Shown: in pieces, positions 44,473 to 53,037 of the stretch
Layout of the letters: each line of letters opens with the position of its first letter
How positions within the stretch are numbered: the stretch's first letter is position 1
DNA from: Sunxiuqinia sp963678245
GTDB taxonomy: Bacteria; Bacteroidota; Bacteroidia; Bacteroidales; Prolixibacteraceae
Assembly (NCBI GenBank): GCA_965140765.1
Contig: OZ223309.1
Coordinates: 806,001-870,000, forward strand
DNA length: 64,000 nucleotides
Direction of reading: 5' to 3'
Position numbers and translations under genes: made by a program
Notes under the pieces: model-generated
The model's database searches: none
What the model was told of the DNA's origin: nothing
The model's input: the letters and a program-made list of their open reading frames with translations, nothing else

Positions 44473-45034
44473 TTGATTCGGTCGTTCCTCCCTCGCCATG
44501 AGGTTTTTCACTTGCGTCATTGCTAGCAAAGCGAAGTAATCTTTAAGCTGATTACTGCTATCTCATCCTCTTGGCTCTTTATTCTTGGTTCTAAAGTCTA
44601 CTATCTAAGGTCTTATTCTCATTGCATGTGTTGGGGCGTAGCCCCAAGCCCCAGTTACTTTTCTCCTTCGATGAGAAAAGTAACTAAAAGAATCAAGGCT
44701 GACGAAGGTTTTGAACGAAAACTACGGGTCAGTCACTGCCCGAAAACCAAACTCCTCCTTTCAGTCGTCAAACAGGGTTTTCTTAGCGAGTGCCTTTGCT
44801 GTTTCCTTCCCTTGTTTTCTAGTTCAAAACTTTCGTAGGCCGGGCTTTTCGCCTTGCGGCGAAGTGGGGACTTAACCGCCCCCAAAGCCGAGAGCTCGTC
44901 ATCCAGAACTTGTTTCAGGATCTTTCAGCGGGTTGCTTTGCCTATCTGGTCATCCAATTATCTGAATATCCGATTATCTATTAATCTTGTTTCGGGATCT
45001 GTTAGCGGATTGTTTCAATATTGTTCGAAGCAGA
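44473..45034. repeat. 562-bp tandem repeat, copy B
   Basis: Direct repeat of copy A with only a few substitutions, for example in the region of CAGTTCC/CAGTTAC. This implies a recent duplication or gene conversion. Confidence 0.85.
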
Positions 45035-45600
45035 TTGATTCGGTCGTTCCTCCCTCGCCATGAGGTTTTTCACTTACGTCATTGCTAGCAAAGCGAAGTA
45101 ATCTTTAAGCTGATTACTGCTATCTCATCCTCTTGGCTCTTTATTCTTGGAGCTAAAGTCGACTATCTAAGGTCTTATTCTCATTGCTTTTGTTGGGGCG
45201 TTGTCCCAAGCCCCAGTTACTTTTCTCCTTCGATGAGAAAAGGAACCAAAAGAATCAAGGCTGACGATGCTTTTGAACGAAACGAACATGAAATTTAATC
45301 TGCGATATTTCACAAACAAGCATGATTAAATTTCATCGGGAGTTCCATACGTTACCATTGAAAGTAAAAAATATAAACGGATGAAAACTACGGGTCAGTC
45401 ACTGCCCGAAAACCAAACTCCTCCTTTCAGGCGTCAAACAGGGTTTTCTTAGCGAGTGCCTTAGCTGTTTCCTTCCCTTATTTTCTGATTCAAAGCCTTT
45501 GTAGACCGGGCTTTTTGTCTTGCGGTGAAGTAGGGACTTCGCCCCCAAAACCTAGAGCTCGTCATCCTGAACATGTTCTGTTAGCGAGTTCCTGGAATTT
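45035..45600. repeat. Tandem repeat, diverged copy C with a ~104-bp insert
   Basis: Third unit in the same register as copies A and B. It differs by scattered changes and by an extra segment at 45280-45383, which carries the inverted repeat ATGAAATTTAATC (45288-45300) / GATTAAATTTCAT (45324-45336). It ends close to the fcl stop codon. Confidence 0.75.
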
Positions 45601-45637
45601 GAATTCTCTTCTTTATACTTAAAGGGCTCTTATAATT

Positions 45638-46732
45638 CTAGCTGGCTAAGTAGTGTTGGTACATCAGTTTGATCCCTTCCTCCAGCTCTATCTTATGTTT
45701 CCATCCGAGGCGATGAAGCTTGGAGGGATCGGTCAACTTACGCATGGTGCCATCCGGTTTCGACGTGTCAAAGTGAATCGTTCCTTTGAAATCAATTTCT
45801 TTTTGAATGGTTTCAGCTAAGAGACGGATCGAAATTTCTTTTCCTGTCCCGATGTTTATATGTGTATTGCGGATTTCATCTCCACAGTCGGCTTTGACAT
45901 CCTCAAAATCGCGGTTCTCCAATATGAAGATACATGCTTCGGCCATGTCTTCAGACCAGAGAAATTCACGCAGCGGCTTTCCGGTTCCCCAAAGATCCAG
46001 GGTTACTGCTTTGTGGTCGTTATTTGGTTGCCGGATGCCGTATTTGTTCAGGATTGTAAGGATTTCCTCTTCGTTGGAGTCTCCACTAATTCCTTCAATC
46101 GGTCGGAGAGTAAGATCTTTTCGGATCGCGTCCCAGTGACCATCTTCGAGGCATTTGGACAGGTGTATTTTACGAATCATTGCCGGTAGCACGTGGGAGG
46201 TCTCCAGGTTGAAATTGTCGTTGGGGCCATACAAATTGGTCGGCATTACCGAAATAAAGTTGGTGCCATATTGTAGGTTGTAGGACTCGCACATTTTAAG
46301 TCCGGCTATTTTGGCAATGGCATAGGGCTCATTGGTGTATTCAAGTACATCGGTCAGCAGGCAATCTTCGGGCATGGGCTGCGGTGCATTTTTGGGGTAG
46401 ATGCAGGTCGATCCTAAAAATAACAGCTTTTTTACACCATGCAGATACGATTGGTGAATGACGTTGTTTTGGATTTGCATGTTTTCGTAGATGAACTGAC
46501 CGCGATACGTACTGTTCGCTACAATACCGCCTACTTTGGCTGCCGCAAGGATGACATATTCCGGTTTTTCGTTTTCAAAAAAGTTGTTCACAGCAGACTG
46601 ACTTTGTAGATCGAGTTCTTTATGGGTGCGACCAATCAGATTGGTGTACCCTTTTGCTTGTAAGATCTTCCATATGGCTGATCCCACCAGTCCCCGGTGC
46701 CCGGCAATGTATATTTTTGCTGTTTTTTGCAT
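45638..46732 (-). CDS. fcl: GDP-L-fucose synthase
   Basis: 364 aa from the ATG at 46732; 28 codons upstream are in frame but lie in low-complexity DNA. SDR fold: IYIAGHRGLVGSAIW, LFLGSTCIYPK, and the YxxxK pair in NEPYAIAKIAG. A ~40-residue insertion (around GHWDAIRKDLTLRP to PNNDHKAVTLDLWG) makes it longer than the E. coli enzyme. It epimerises and reduces GDP-4-keto-6-deoxymannose to GDP-L-fucose. It works with gmd; the two genes are separated by a repeat-filled gap. Confidence 0.95.
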   Translation of the reverse strand: MQKTAKIYIAGHRGLVGSAIWKILQAKGYTNLIGRTHKELDLQSQSAVNNFFENEKPEYVILAAAKVGGIVANSTYRGQFIYENMQIQNNVIHQSYLHGVKKLLFLGSTCIYPKNAPQPMPEDCLLTDVLEYTNEPYAIAKIAGLKMCESYNLQYGTNFISVMPTNLYGPNDNFNLETSHVLPAMIRKIHLSKCLEDGHWDAIRKDLTLRPIEGISGDSNEEEILTILNKYGIRQPNNDHKAVTLDLWGTGKPLREFLWSEDMAEACIFILENRDFEDVKADCGDEIRNTHINIGTGKEISIRLLAETIQKEIDFKGTIHFDTSKPDGTMRKLTDPSKLHRLGWKHKIELEEGIKLMYQHYLAS

Positions 46733-46799
46733 GTTTCTTTGTGTTCTATTTTTGTTTTTATTCCTATTCTCCTGATATGGCTTTGCTTTTGCGCTATTG

Positions 46800-47485
46800 T
46801 CAGCAATGTAAAGCAATCTTTAAGCTGATTACTACTTTCTCATCCTCTTGGCTCTTTATTCTTGGTTCTAAAGTCTACTATCTAAGGTCTTATTCTCATT
46901 GCATGTGTTGGGGCGTTGCCCCAAGCCCCAGTTACTTTTCTCCTTCGATGAGAAAAGTAACCAAAAGAATCAAGGCTGACGATGCTTTTGAACGAAACGA
47001 ACATGAAATTTAATCTGCGATATTTCACAAATAAGCATGATTAAATTTCATCGGGAGTTCCATACGTTACCATTGAAAATAAAAAATATAAACGGATGAA
47101 AACTACGGGTTAGTCACTGCCCGAAAACCAAACTTCTCCTTCCAGTCGTCAAACAGGGTTTTCTTAGCGAGTGCCTTTGCTGTTTCCTTCCCTTGTTTTC
47201 TAGTTCAAAACCTTCGTAGGCCGGGCTTTTCGCCTTGCGGCGAAGTGGGGACTTAACCGCCCCCAAAGCCGAGAGCTCGTCATCCTGAACTTGTTTCAGT
47301 ATCTTTCAGCGGGGTGCTCTGCCTATCTGGTCATCCGAAAATCTGAAAATCCGATTATCTATTAATCTTGTTTCAGGATGTTAGCAAATTGCTCCAATAT
47401 TGTTCGAAGCAGATTGCCGCGTCGTTCCTTCCTGTCAATGACACTTTTCACTTCCCGTCATGCCAAGCAATGCGAAGCAATCTTT
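46800..47485. repeat. Dispersed repeat, copy D (with insert)
   Basis: Same family as the 562-bp units, between fcl and gmd. It includes the extra segment with ATGAAATTTAATC (47003-47015) / GATTAAATTTCAT (47039-47051), as in copy C. It ends with a CATCCTGAACTTGTTTCAG motif and an AGCAATGCGAAGCAATCTTT tail. No gene. Confidence 0.75.
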
Positions 47486-47495
47486 CTGGCTGAAC

Positions 47496-48656
47496 TTACT
47501 CAAAGTAATTTAAGGTGCGGTAACCCCCTTCACGGAGCCAGGCGTCTTTTTGCATGAGTTTAATGTCAGACTTGATCATATCTTCAATCAACCCTGCTAA
47601 GTCATACTCCGGTTTCCAGCCTAATACGGTTTGTGATTTGGTTGGGTCACCAATCAATAGGTCAACCTCTGTAGGTCGGAAGTAAGCGGGATCGACAGCA
47701 ACAAGGGGAATGGAGCTTTCAACTTTCGCTTTTACTAGTTGCAAGTATTTTGCTCCGACTTTCTCTATAAATGTTTTTTCATCGATGGAAGTTAAGTAAC
47801 CTTTTTCGTCACTTCCTTCGCCTTTAAATGTGATTTCCAGTCCAACTTCCTGAGCGGTTAGTTTCACAAAGTCTCGGATCGTGGTGGTAATGCCGGTAGC
47901 TATTACATAGTCGTCAGCTTTGTCCTGCTGCAGAATCAGATACATTGCCTTGATATAGTCTTTGGCATGTCCCCAATCTCGCTTCGATGAGAGATTTCCG
48001 AGGAAGAGCTGATCCTGTTGTCCGAGAACAATACGTGCAATGGCACGGGTGATTTTACGGGTTACAAAAGTTTCTCCACGAATGGGTGATTCGTGGTTAA
48101 ACAGAATACCATTGCTGGCATGCATCTTATAAGCTTCGCGGTAGTTGACCGTAATCCAATAGGCATACATCTTGGCAACGGCATAAGGTGAGCGCGGGTA
48201 GAACGGAGTTGTTTCCTTTTGCGGCACCTCTTGCACCAAACCATAGAGTTCACTCGTTGATGCCTGATAGATGCGGGTTTTTTCGGATAAGCCCAGCAGA
48301 CGAATTGCTTCTAAGAGACGAAGTGTACCAATTCCATCGGCATTGGCGGTGTATTCGGGCGTATCGAAACTCACCTTTACATGGCTCATAGCCGCCAGGT
48401 TATAGATTTCATCGGGCTGTGTTTCCTGAATAATCCGTGTGATGTTCATACTGTCGGTCATGTCGCCATAATGCAAAAACAGATTGCGGTTTTCTACATG
48501 CGGATCCTGATAAAGGTGATCAATACGATCGGTGTTAAACAGGGATGAACGTCGTTTGATACCGTGTACGACATATCCCTTTTTTAGAAGATACTCAGCA
48601 AGGTAAGCACCGTCTTGTCCGGTAATACCGGTGATTAAAGCTACTTTTTGTGTCAT
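47496..48656 (-). CDS. gmd: GDP-mannose 4,6-dehydratase
   Basis: 386 aa. ALITGITGQDGAYLAEYLL at the N-terminus, GIKRRSSLFNTDRIDHL for NADP binding, and the catalytic YxxxK in RSPYAVAKMYAYW. It makes GDP-4-keto-6-deoxy-D-mannose, the substrate of Fcl. It is read leftward toward fcl and fkp. Confidence 0.96.
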   Translation of the reverse strand: MTQKVALITGITGQDGAYLAEYLLKKGYVVHGIKRRSSLFNTDRIDHLYQDPHVENRNLFLHYGDMTDSMNITRIIQETQPDEIYNLAAMSHVKVSFDTPEYTANADGIGTLRLLEAIRLLGLSEKTRIYQASTSELYGLVQEVPQKETTPFYPRSPYAVAKMYAYWITVNYREAYKMHASNGILFNHESPIRGETFVTRKITRAIARIVLGQQDQLFLGNLSSKRDWGHAKDYIKAMYLILQQDKADDYVIATGITTTIRDFVKLTAQEVGLEITFKGEGSDEKGYLTSIDEKTFIEKVGAKYLQLVKAKVESSIPLVAVDPAYFRPTEVDLLIGDPTKSQTVLGWKPEYDLAGLIEDMIKSDIKLMQKDAWLREGGYRTLNYFE

Positions 48657-49446
48657 TGGATATTGTTTAAATAGTTTGAATTTCGAGTTGTTTGATGTTA
48701 TTTAACACATAATAGTGGTTAGTTGTTTTGTGTTTGGCTCTTAATTTATTGCTTTTTATTCCTATATCCCGCGAAGGGGACTTTGACATGGTGGTTATTC
48801 ATAGTGTATGGTGGTTTCCGAATCGCCAGTTATTGTTTGCTTTTGTTGGGGAGTTGCCCCAAGCCTCTGTTGCTTTTTGGTCTTGTTCTTTCCGGACATG
48901 ATTTCATTTCTTTTCTTTAGAAGAATCGAGAGATCCATATGTGCCATCAAAATAAACAATATAATTTATGAAAAGAAACGAAACAAAGAAAAATCTTGTC
49001 AAACCGAACCTTCGGCCAGGCTTTTTATGGCTTTCGCCTTTTTTTTCTTTATTCTTGGATCTAAAGTTTACTAGCTAGCGTTTTGTTCTTGCTGTGGAGT
49101 TGGCACTGGTTCCATGCGCCACATAATATTGAAAATGGTGATGGTTTAGTTGTTCCAACGTTAGGATAATATAGGCTATAATCTCTGTTTTTAAAGGATT
49201 TATCGATGAGTGATGCTTGTTGATTGTATCTTTATTTGTTTGACAAAAGATTCTTATTAATAATGATTCTATATTATGTTATAAGTGAATGAATTTTTGG
49301 AGTAATTCAATTCTATTTCTTAAATTGAGCATAAGATTGTAAAAAGTAAACCGCCGGCTGGTCATCAACCACCCAGTTTGGAAGCCCGGAGCGGAAGAGG
49401 AGGCCGGCGGAACTTTTACAAGATATCACTATTTTTAGTTTTTACT
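48657..49446. other. Intergenic region with diverged repeat copy E
   Basis: Contains a GAAGGGGACTTT hairpin remnant near 48765-48785 and a diverged copy of the repeat family at about 48835-49080 (TTGGGGAGTTGCCCCAAGCC and the CTTTATTCTTGG segment). After 49080 it is AT-rich, with no gene before 49447. Confidence 0.6.
49351..49410 (+). repeat. GC-rich inverted repeat before the hypothetical gene
   Basis: CCGCCGGC (49351-49358) / GCCGGCGG (49403-49410), with a GC-rich middle unlike the AT-rich flanks, followed by AACTTTT. It ends 36 bp before the ATG at 49447, so it is either a structured 5' leader or a terminator for an upstream transcript. Confidence 0.5.
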
Positions 49447-50136
49447 ATGAGTTACCAAGATGATTTCGAACTATGGAAAGATCAAATTGAAAACCTTCCT
49501 GAGAGTCAAGTGAAGCTACCCAAGCAACCTGTTGATGAGTTTGTAGCTAGTTCTGAAACCCTGGCAGTTGAGGCAGCCGAAGATCGAGATGCGCTTGCCG
49601 GTGCCGGCATGGATCTCACGATCATTGATGATGTTCCCCCCCTGAGTGGCGCCTTACGCCATTGCCAGGCTTTGTGGATGAGCGAATATCGTGCCCGGCA
49701 AGAGGTTCAAAAACAATGGAACGAACAGTCTCCTTTAGCTTATGAACTTCGTGATCGCCTATTGCACGACTTTTCTTTCGCCTACCGTAACGATGACGAT
49801 ATTAACAAGAAAGTGATGCGCATTCGTGAAGGCGGTAGCCATTCCGATATGGTTCAAGATCTGGTTGAGTTAGCGACGTTGGGTGAAAAATATCCCGAGC
49901 AATTGACTGCTATTAATTTTAATCTTACCCGACTCGATCAAGCGCGTACACTATCCGAAACGATGGCCGACTTGTTGGCTGCCGCCAATGGCTCCAACGA
50001 TGAAACCAATGCAACGAAGCTGCAACGCGACAAAGCATATACTTTATTGGCTAATAAGGTCAGCACAATTCGGGAATACGGACGGTATGTGTTCTGGAAA
50101 GATGATGACAAACGAGCTCGTTATTATAAAGATTAA
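49447..50136 (+). CDS. Hypothetical acidic helical protein
   Basis: 229 aa from the ATG at 49447 (the frame is open 23 codons further, through the GC-rich hairpin). Predicted mostly helical, acidic near the N-terminus, no signal peptide, no cysteine motif and no family that I recognise. Residues ~17-28 read LPESQVKLPKQP, which resembles the degenerate peptide repeats encoded antisense just downstream. It is the only rightward gene in the 40-64 kb region, has its own terminator, and is embedded in repeat DNA. Codon use looks like a real gene. Confidence 0.65.
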   Translation: MSYQDDFELWKDQIENLPESQVKLPKQPVDEFVASSETLAVEAAEDRDALAGAGMDLTIIDDVPPLSGALRHCQALWMSEYRARQEVQKQWNEQSPLAYELRDRLLHDFSFAYRNDDDINKKVMRIREGGSHSDMVQDLVELATLGEKYPEQLTAINFNLTRLDQARTLSETMADLLAAANGSNDETNATKLQRDKAYTLLANKVSTIREYGRYVFWKDDDKRARYYKD

Positions 50137-50160
50137 TTGATGACTTTCTTATTTTACCAG

Positions 50161-50198
50161 CCCCGAGGTCAGTTTTTTCTTTTCCTCGGGGTTTTCTT
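50161..50198 (+). terminator. Terminator of the hypothetical gene
   Basis: CCCCGAGG (50161-50168) / CCTCGGGG (50184-50191) followed by TTTTCTTGTTTT. Confidence 0.75.
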
Positions 50199-50225
50199 GT
50201 TTTCCAAATCTCCCGGTTTACCTGA

Positions 50226-50359
50226 TCCCCCGGCAGCTTGACCCGCCCATCGGCAACCTGAGTACGCCCATCGGTAATCTGACCTGTCCCTTGGTAGTTT
50301 GAGTCCTTCCCTTGGCAATTTGAGTGATTCCCCCGGCAGTCTGACTCGACCATCAGCCA
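50226..50359. repeat. Degenerate 20-21 bp tandem repeat, six units
   Basis: Units of the form CCC(A/T)TCGGCAAnnTGAnnnn recur every 20-21 nt. The opposite strand reads as heptad-like LPRESLKLPREG peptide repeats in a short frame (50169-50360) that lacks other support. Confidence 0.65.
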
Positions 50360-50469
50360 TTTTTTGACTTCAATCGGGCAGGAGGAGCTTCCCTCCGGCA
50401 GTTTTACCGGTTAAAGAGCAAGTTGAAACTTTTACGGAATGGGGTTTCCTCTGTCTTCATGTTTTTTAC

Positions 50470-51005
50470 CCCTAAATCCCCTGAAGGGGACTTTAGGGCT
50501 GGATAGAATCTGATTGTATGGTGACTATCTCTGTCGAAATCAATGCCAATTGGTTGGGGGCAGCTCCAATTTCTTTTTTGTCGTGTCCTCTAGCCGGACG
50601 GGCTCATCCTTTTTCAATCGAAGAAAAGGATGAAAAATCTTGTCAAACCCTGAACCCTTGGCCGGGCATTTTGGCGGATTTCGCGCTTTTCGCCTGATGG
50701 CGAATTTGGGGGACTTGACTGTCCCAAGCCATGAGCTCGTCATCCTGAACTTGTTTCAGGATCTTCCAGTGAGTTGCTCCAATACTGTCCGAAACAGATT
50801 GCTTCGGTCGTTCCTCGCTCGCAAAGACGTTTTTCACTTCCCCGTTATTGCGAACAAAGTGAAGCTATCTTTTAGCGGGTTGACCTGTGGGTATCCAGTC
50901 ATCCGAACATCTGAATATCCGATTATCTATAAGTCTTTGCTCTTATTACTTTTGTTTGGAGGTTGCACCAAGCCCTAGTTCCTTTTTTCCTGCAGCTGAA
51001 AAAAA
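50470..51005. repeat. Hairpin element and diverged repeat copy F
   Basis: 50470-50498 is a GAAGGGGACTTT hairpin (CCCTAAA/TTTAGGG and CCCCT/AGGGG). From about 50549 follows a diverged copy of the long repeat family, including CATCCTGAACTTGTTTCAGG near 50740 and GCGAACAAAGTGAAGC near 50850. No gene. Confidence 0.6.
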
Positions 51006-51011
51006 CAATGT

Positions 51012-51893
51012 TTATTTATCGTTCTGAGCTAATTTTAAAAGGTACTGGCCGTACTCATTTTTTGCGAGTGGTTCTGCTAACTTTTTTAACTGTTGTGCAT
51101 TGATGTACCCCATTTTGTATGCGATTTCTTCAATACAGGCAATTTTTAAGCCTTGGCGAGTCTCGACGGTTTCAATAAACAAACTGGCATCAAGAAATGA
51201 CTTGTGAGTTCCGGTATCCAGCCAGGCATAGCCCCGGCCCATCAATTCTACCTTTAGTCGTTTTTCATCGAGGTAATGTTGATTAACGGTTGTGATTTCA
51301 TATTCACCTCTGGCTGATGGTTTAATTTCCGTAGCTACTTTAACCACATCGTTCGTGTAAAAGTAGAGGCCGACCACAGCATAGTTCGAAGCCGGATGTT
51401 CCGGTTTTTCTTCAATGGAGGTTACATTGCCTCCTTTGTCGAAGGTGGCCACCCCATAGCGCTCGGGATCGTTGACGTAGTAGCCAAACACGGTTGGTTT
51501 GCCTTCCTGTTCGACATTTTGCCGAGCTTGCTTTAATAGATCAGTAAAGCCATGTCCATAGAAAATATTGTCGCCCAGCACCATGCACACATCATCGTTT
51601 CCAATAAATTCTGCTCCCAAGGTAAAGGCTTGGGCTAGTCCATCGGGGCTGGGTTGTACTTTATATTTTAGAACCAATCCCAAGTTCTCACCACTTCCCA
51701 ATAGCTTTTCAAAGTTAGGGAGGTCTTCCGGTGTTGAGATGATCAATATTTCCTGAATACCTGCTAGCATTAAAACCGATAGTGGATAATAAATCATGGG
51801 CTTGTCGTAAATGGGCAACAATTGCTTGGAGATTCCTTTAGTGATGGGGTAGAGTCGTGTGCCGGAGCCTCCGGCTAAGATGATACCTTTCAT
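51012..51893 (-). CDS. rfbA: Glucose-1-phosphate thymidylyltransferase
   Basis: 293 aa. The nucleotide-binding LAGGSGTRLYPITKGISKQLLPIYDKPMIYYP block is split over the first ~35 residues; VLGDNIFYGHG and ATFDKGGNVTSIEEKP follow. It makes dTDP-glucose. It is the last gene of the leftward polysaccharide locus, 78 bp after rfbB. Confidence 0.96.
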   Translation of the reverse strand: MKGIILAGGSGTRLYPITKGISKQLLPIYDKPMIYYPLSVLMLAGIQEILIISTPEDLPNFEKLLGSGENLGLVLKYKVQPSPDGLAQAFTLGAEFIGNDDVCMVLGDNIFYGHGFTDLLKQARQNVEQEGKPTVFGYYVNDPERYGVATFDKGGNVTSIEEKPEHPASNYAVVGLYFYTNDVVKVATEIKPSARGEYEITTVNQHYLDEKRLKVELMGRGYAWLDTGTHKSFLDASLFIETVETRQGLKIACIEEIAYKMGYINAQQLKKLAEPLAKNEYGQYLLKLAQNDK

Positions 51894-51971
51894 ATTGTGG
51901 ATGTTTTTCAGTTTTGAAAATGTGGTGTGCAGCTTATTGACGGTCTCACTTCAAGTGAAGCCGCCAATAAA

Positions 51972-53024
51972 TTATCGCTTCTGATATTGTTCTTCGTAGT
52001 ATTTCTGGTAGTCGCCACTGGTGATGTTATCCATCCATTCTTCATTTGCCAGGTACCAGTCGATGCTTTTCTCCAGTCCTTCTTCAAACTGAAGGCTGGG
52101 CACCCAGCCCAATTCGTTTTGCAGCTTGGTGCTGTCGATTGCATAACGCAGGTCGTGGCCGGCACGGTCTTTTACATAGGTAATCAGCTTTTCAGAAGTA
52201 CCAGCCTCACGCCCCAACTTGCGGTCCATAATGGAGCACATCAGTTTGATTAAATCGATGTTGGTCCACTCGTTATGCCCGCCAATGTTGTAGGTTTCGC
52301 CCACCTTTCCTTGGTGGAAAATGACGTCGATGGCACGGGCATGGTCTTCGACCCACAGCCAGTCGCGAATGTTTTCGCCTTTGCCATACACGGGCAGCGG
52401 CTTGTTGTTACGGATGTTGTTGATGAATAAGGGAATCAGCTTCTCCGGAAACTGGAACGAACCGTAATTGTTGGAGCAGTTGGACACCAAGGTCGGTAAG
52501 CCAAAGGTATCACAATAAGCCCGCACAAAATGATCGGAGCTGGCTTTGGAAGCAGAATAGGGGCTGTGTGGGGCGTAACCCGTTTTTTCGGTGAACAGTC
52601 CCTCTTCGCCCAAGGAACCATACACTTCATCGGTTGAAATGTGGTAGAACAGCTTGTCCTTGGCATCGTCTTTCCAGATTTCGCGGGCTGCATTCAGCAG
52701 GTTGACCGTGCCAATGACGTTGGTGAACACAAACTCCGAGGGGTTGGAAATGGAGCGGTCGACATGCGACTCGGCGGCTAGGTGAACTACGTAGTCAAAC
52801 TGCCTTTCGCGGAAAAGTTTAAGCATCGCTTCGCTGTCGACAATATCAGCTTTTACAAACTCGTAGTTGGATTTGTCTTCCACATCTTTTAGGTTGGCCA
52901 GATTTCCGGCATAGGTCAACTTATCGAGGTTGACAATATGATAGTCGGGGTATTTGTTAACAAACAAGCGGATCACATGCGATCCGATGAAACCGGCACC
53001 GCCGGTTATGAGTAGGGTTTTCAT
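51972..53024 (-). CDS. rfbB: dTDP-glucose 4,6-dehydratase
   Basis: 350 aa from the ATG at 53024; the 18-codon upstream extension would overlap the preceding gene. LITGGAGFIGSHVIRLF, STDEVYGSLG, and the YxxxK pair in SPYSASKASSDHFVR. The product, dTDP-4-keto-6-deoxyglucose, normally feeds rfbC and rfbD, but neither gene is in the window. Confidence 0.96.
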   Translation of the reverse strand: MKTLLITGGAGFIGSHVIRLFVNKYPDYHIVNLDKLTYAGNLANLKDVEDKSNYEFVKADIVDSEAMLKLFRERQFDYVVHLAAESHVDRSISNPSEFVFTNVIGTVNLLNAAREIWKDDAKDKLFYHISTDEVYGSLGEEGLFTEKTGYAPHSPYSASKASSDHFVRAYCDTFGLPTLVSNCSNNYGSFQFPEKLIPLFINNIRNNKPLPVYGKGENIRDWLWVEDHARAIDVIFHQGKVGETYNIGGHNEWTNIDLIKLMCSIMDRKLGREAGTSEKLITYVKDRAGHDLRYAIDSTKLQNELGWVPSLQFEEGLEKSIDWYLANEEWMDNITSGDYQKYYEEQYQKR

Positions 53025-53037
53025 GGTGGTGGTTGTT

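Noticed and set aside
43911..45034. Possible CRISPR array
   Set aside because: Repeat units are 562 bp with no short repeat-spacer pattern and no cas genes; the 21-bp array at 50226 has no spacers either.
44064..45063. Four open frames of 69-70 codons in the tandem repeats
   Set aside because: They recur only because the 562-bp unit is duplicated, have atypical residue composition and no start signals or homology features; treated as non-coding.
49351..49410. tRNA-like GC-rich hairpin
   Set aside because: No acceptor/anticodon arrangement, TpsiC motif or CCA-compatible fold could be drawn; kept as an inverted repeat.
50169..50360. Leftward repeat-peptide frame (LPRESLKLPREG type)
   Set aside because: It arises from the degenerate 21-bp array antisense to the end of the hypothetical gene region; no start signal and no family. 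Kept as a repeat only.
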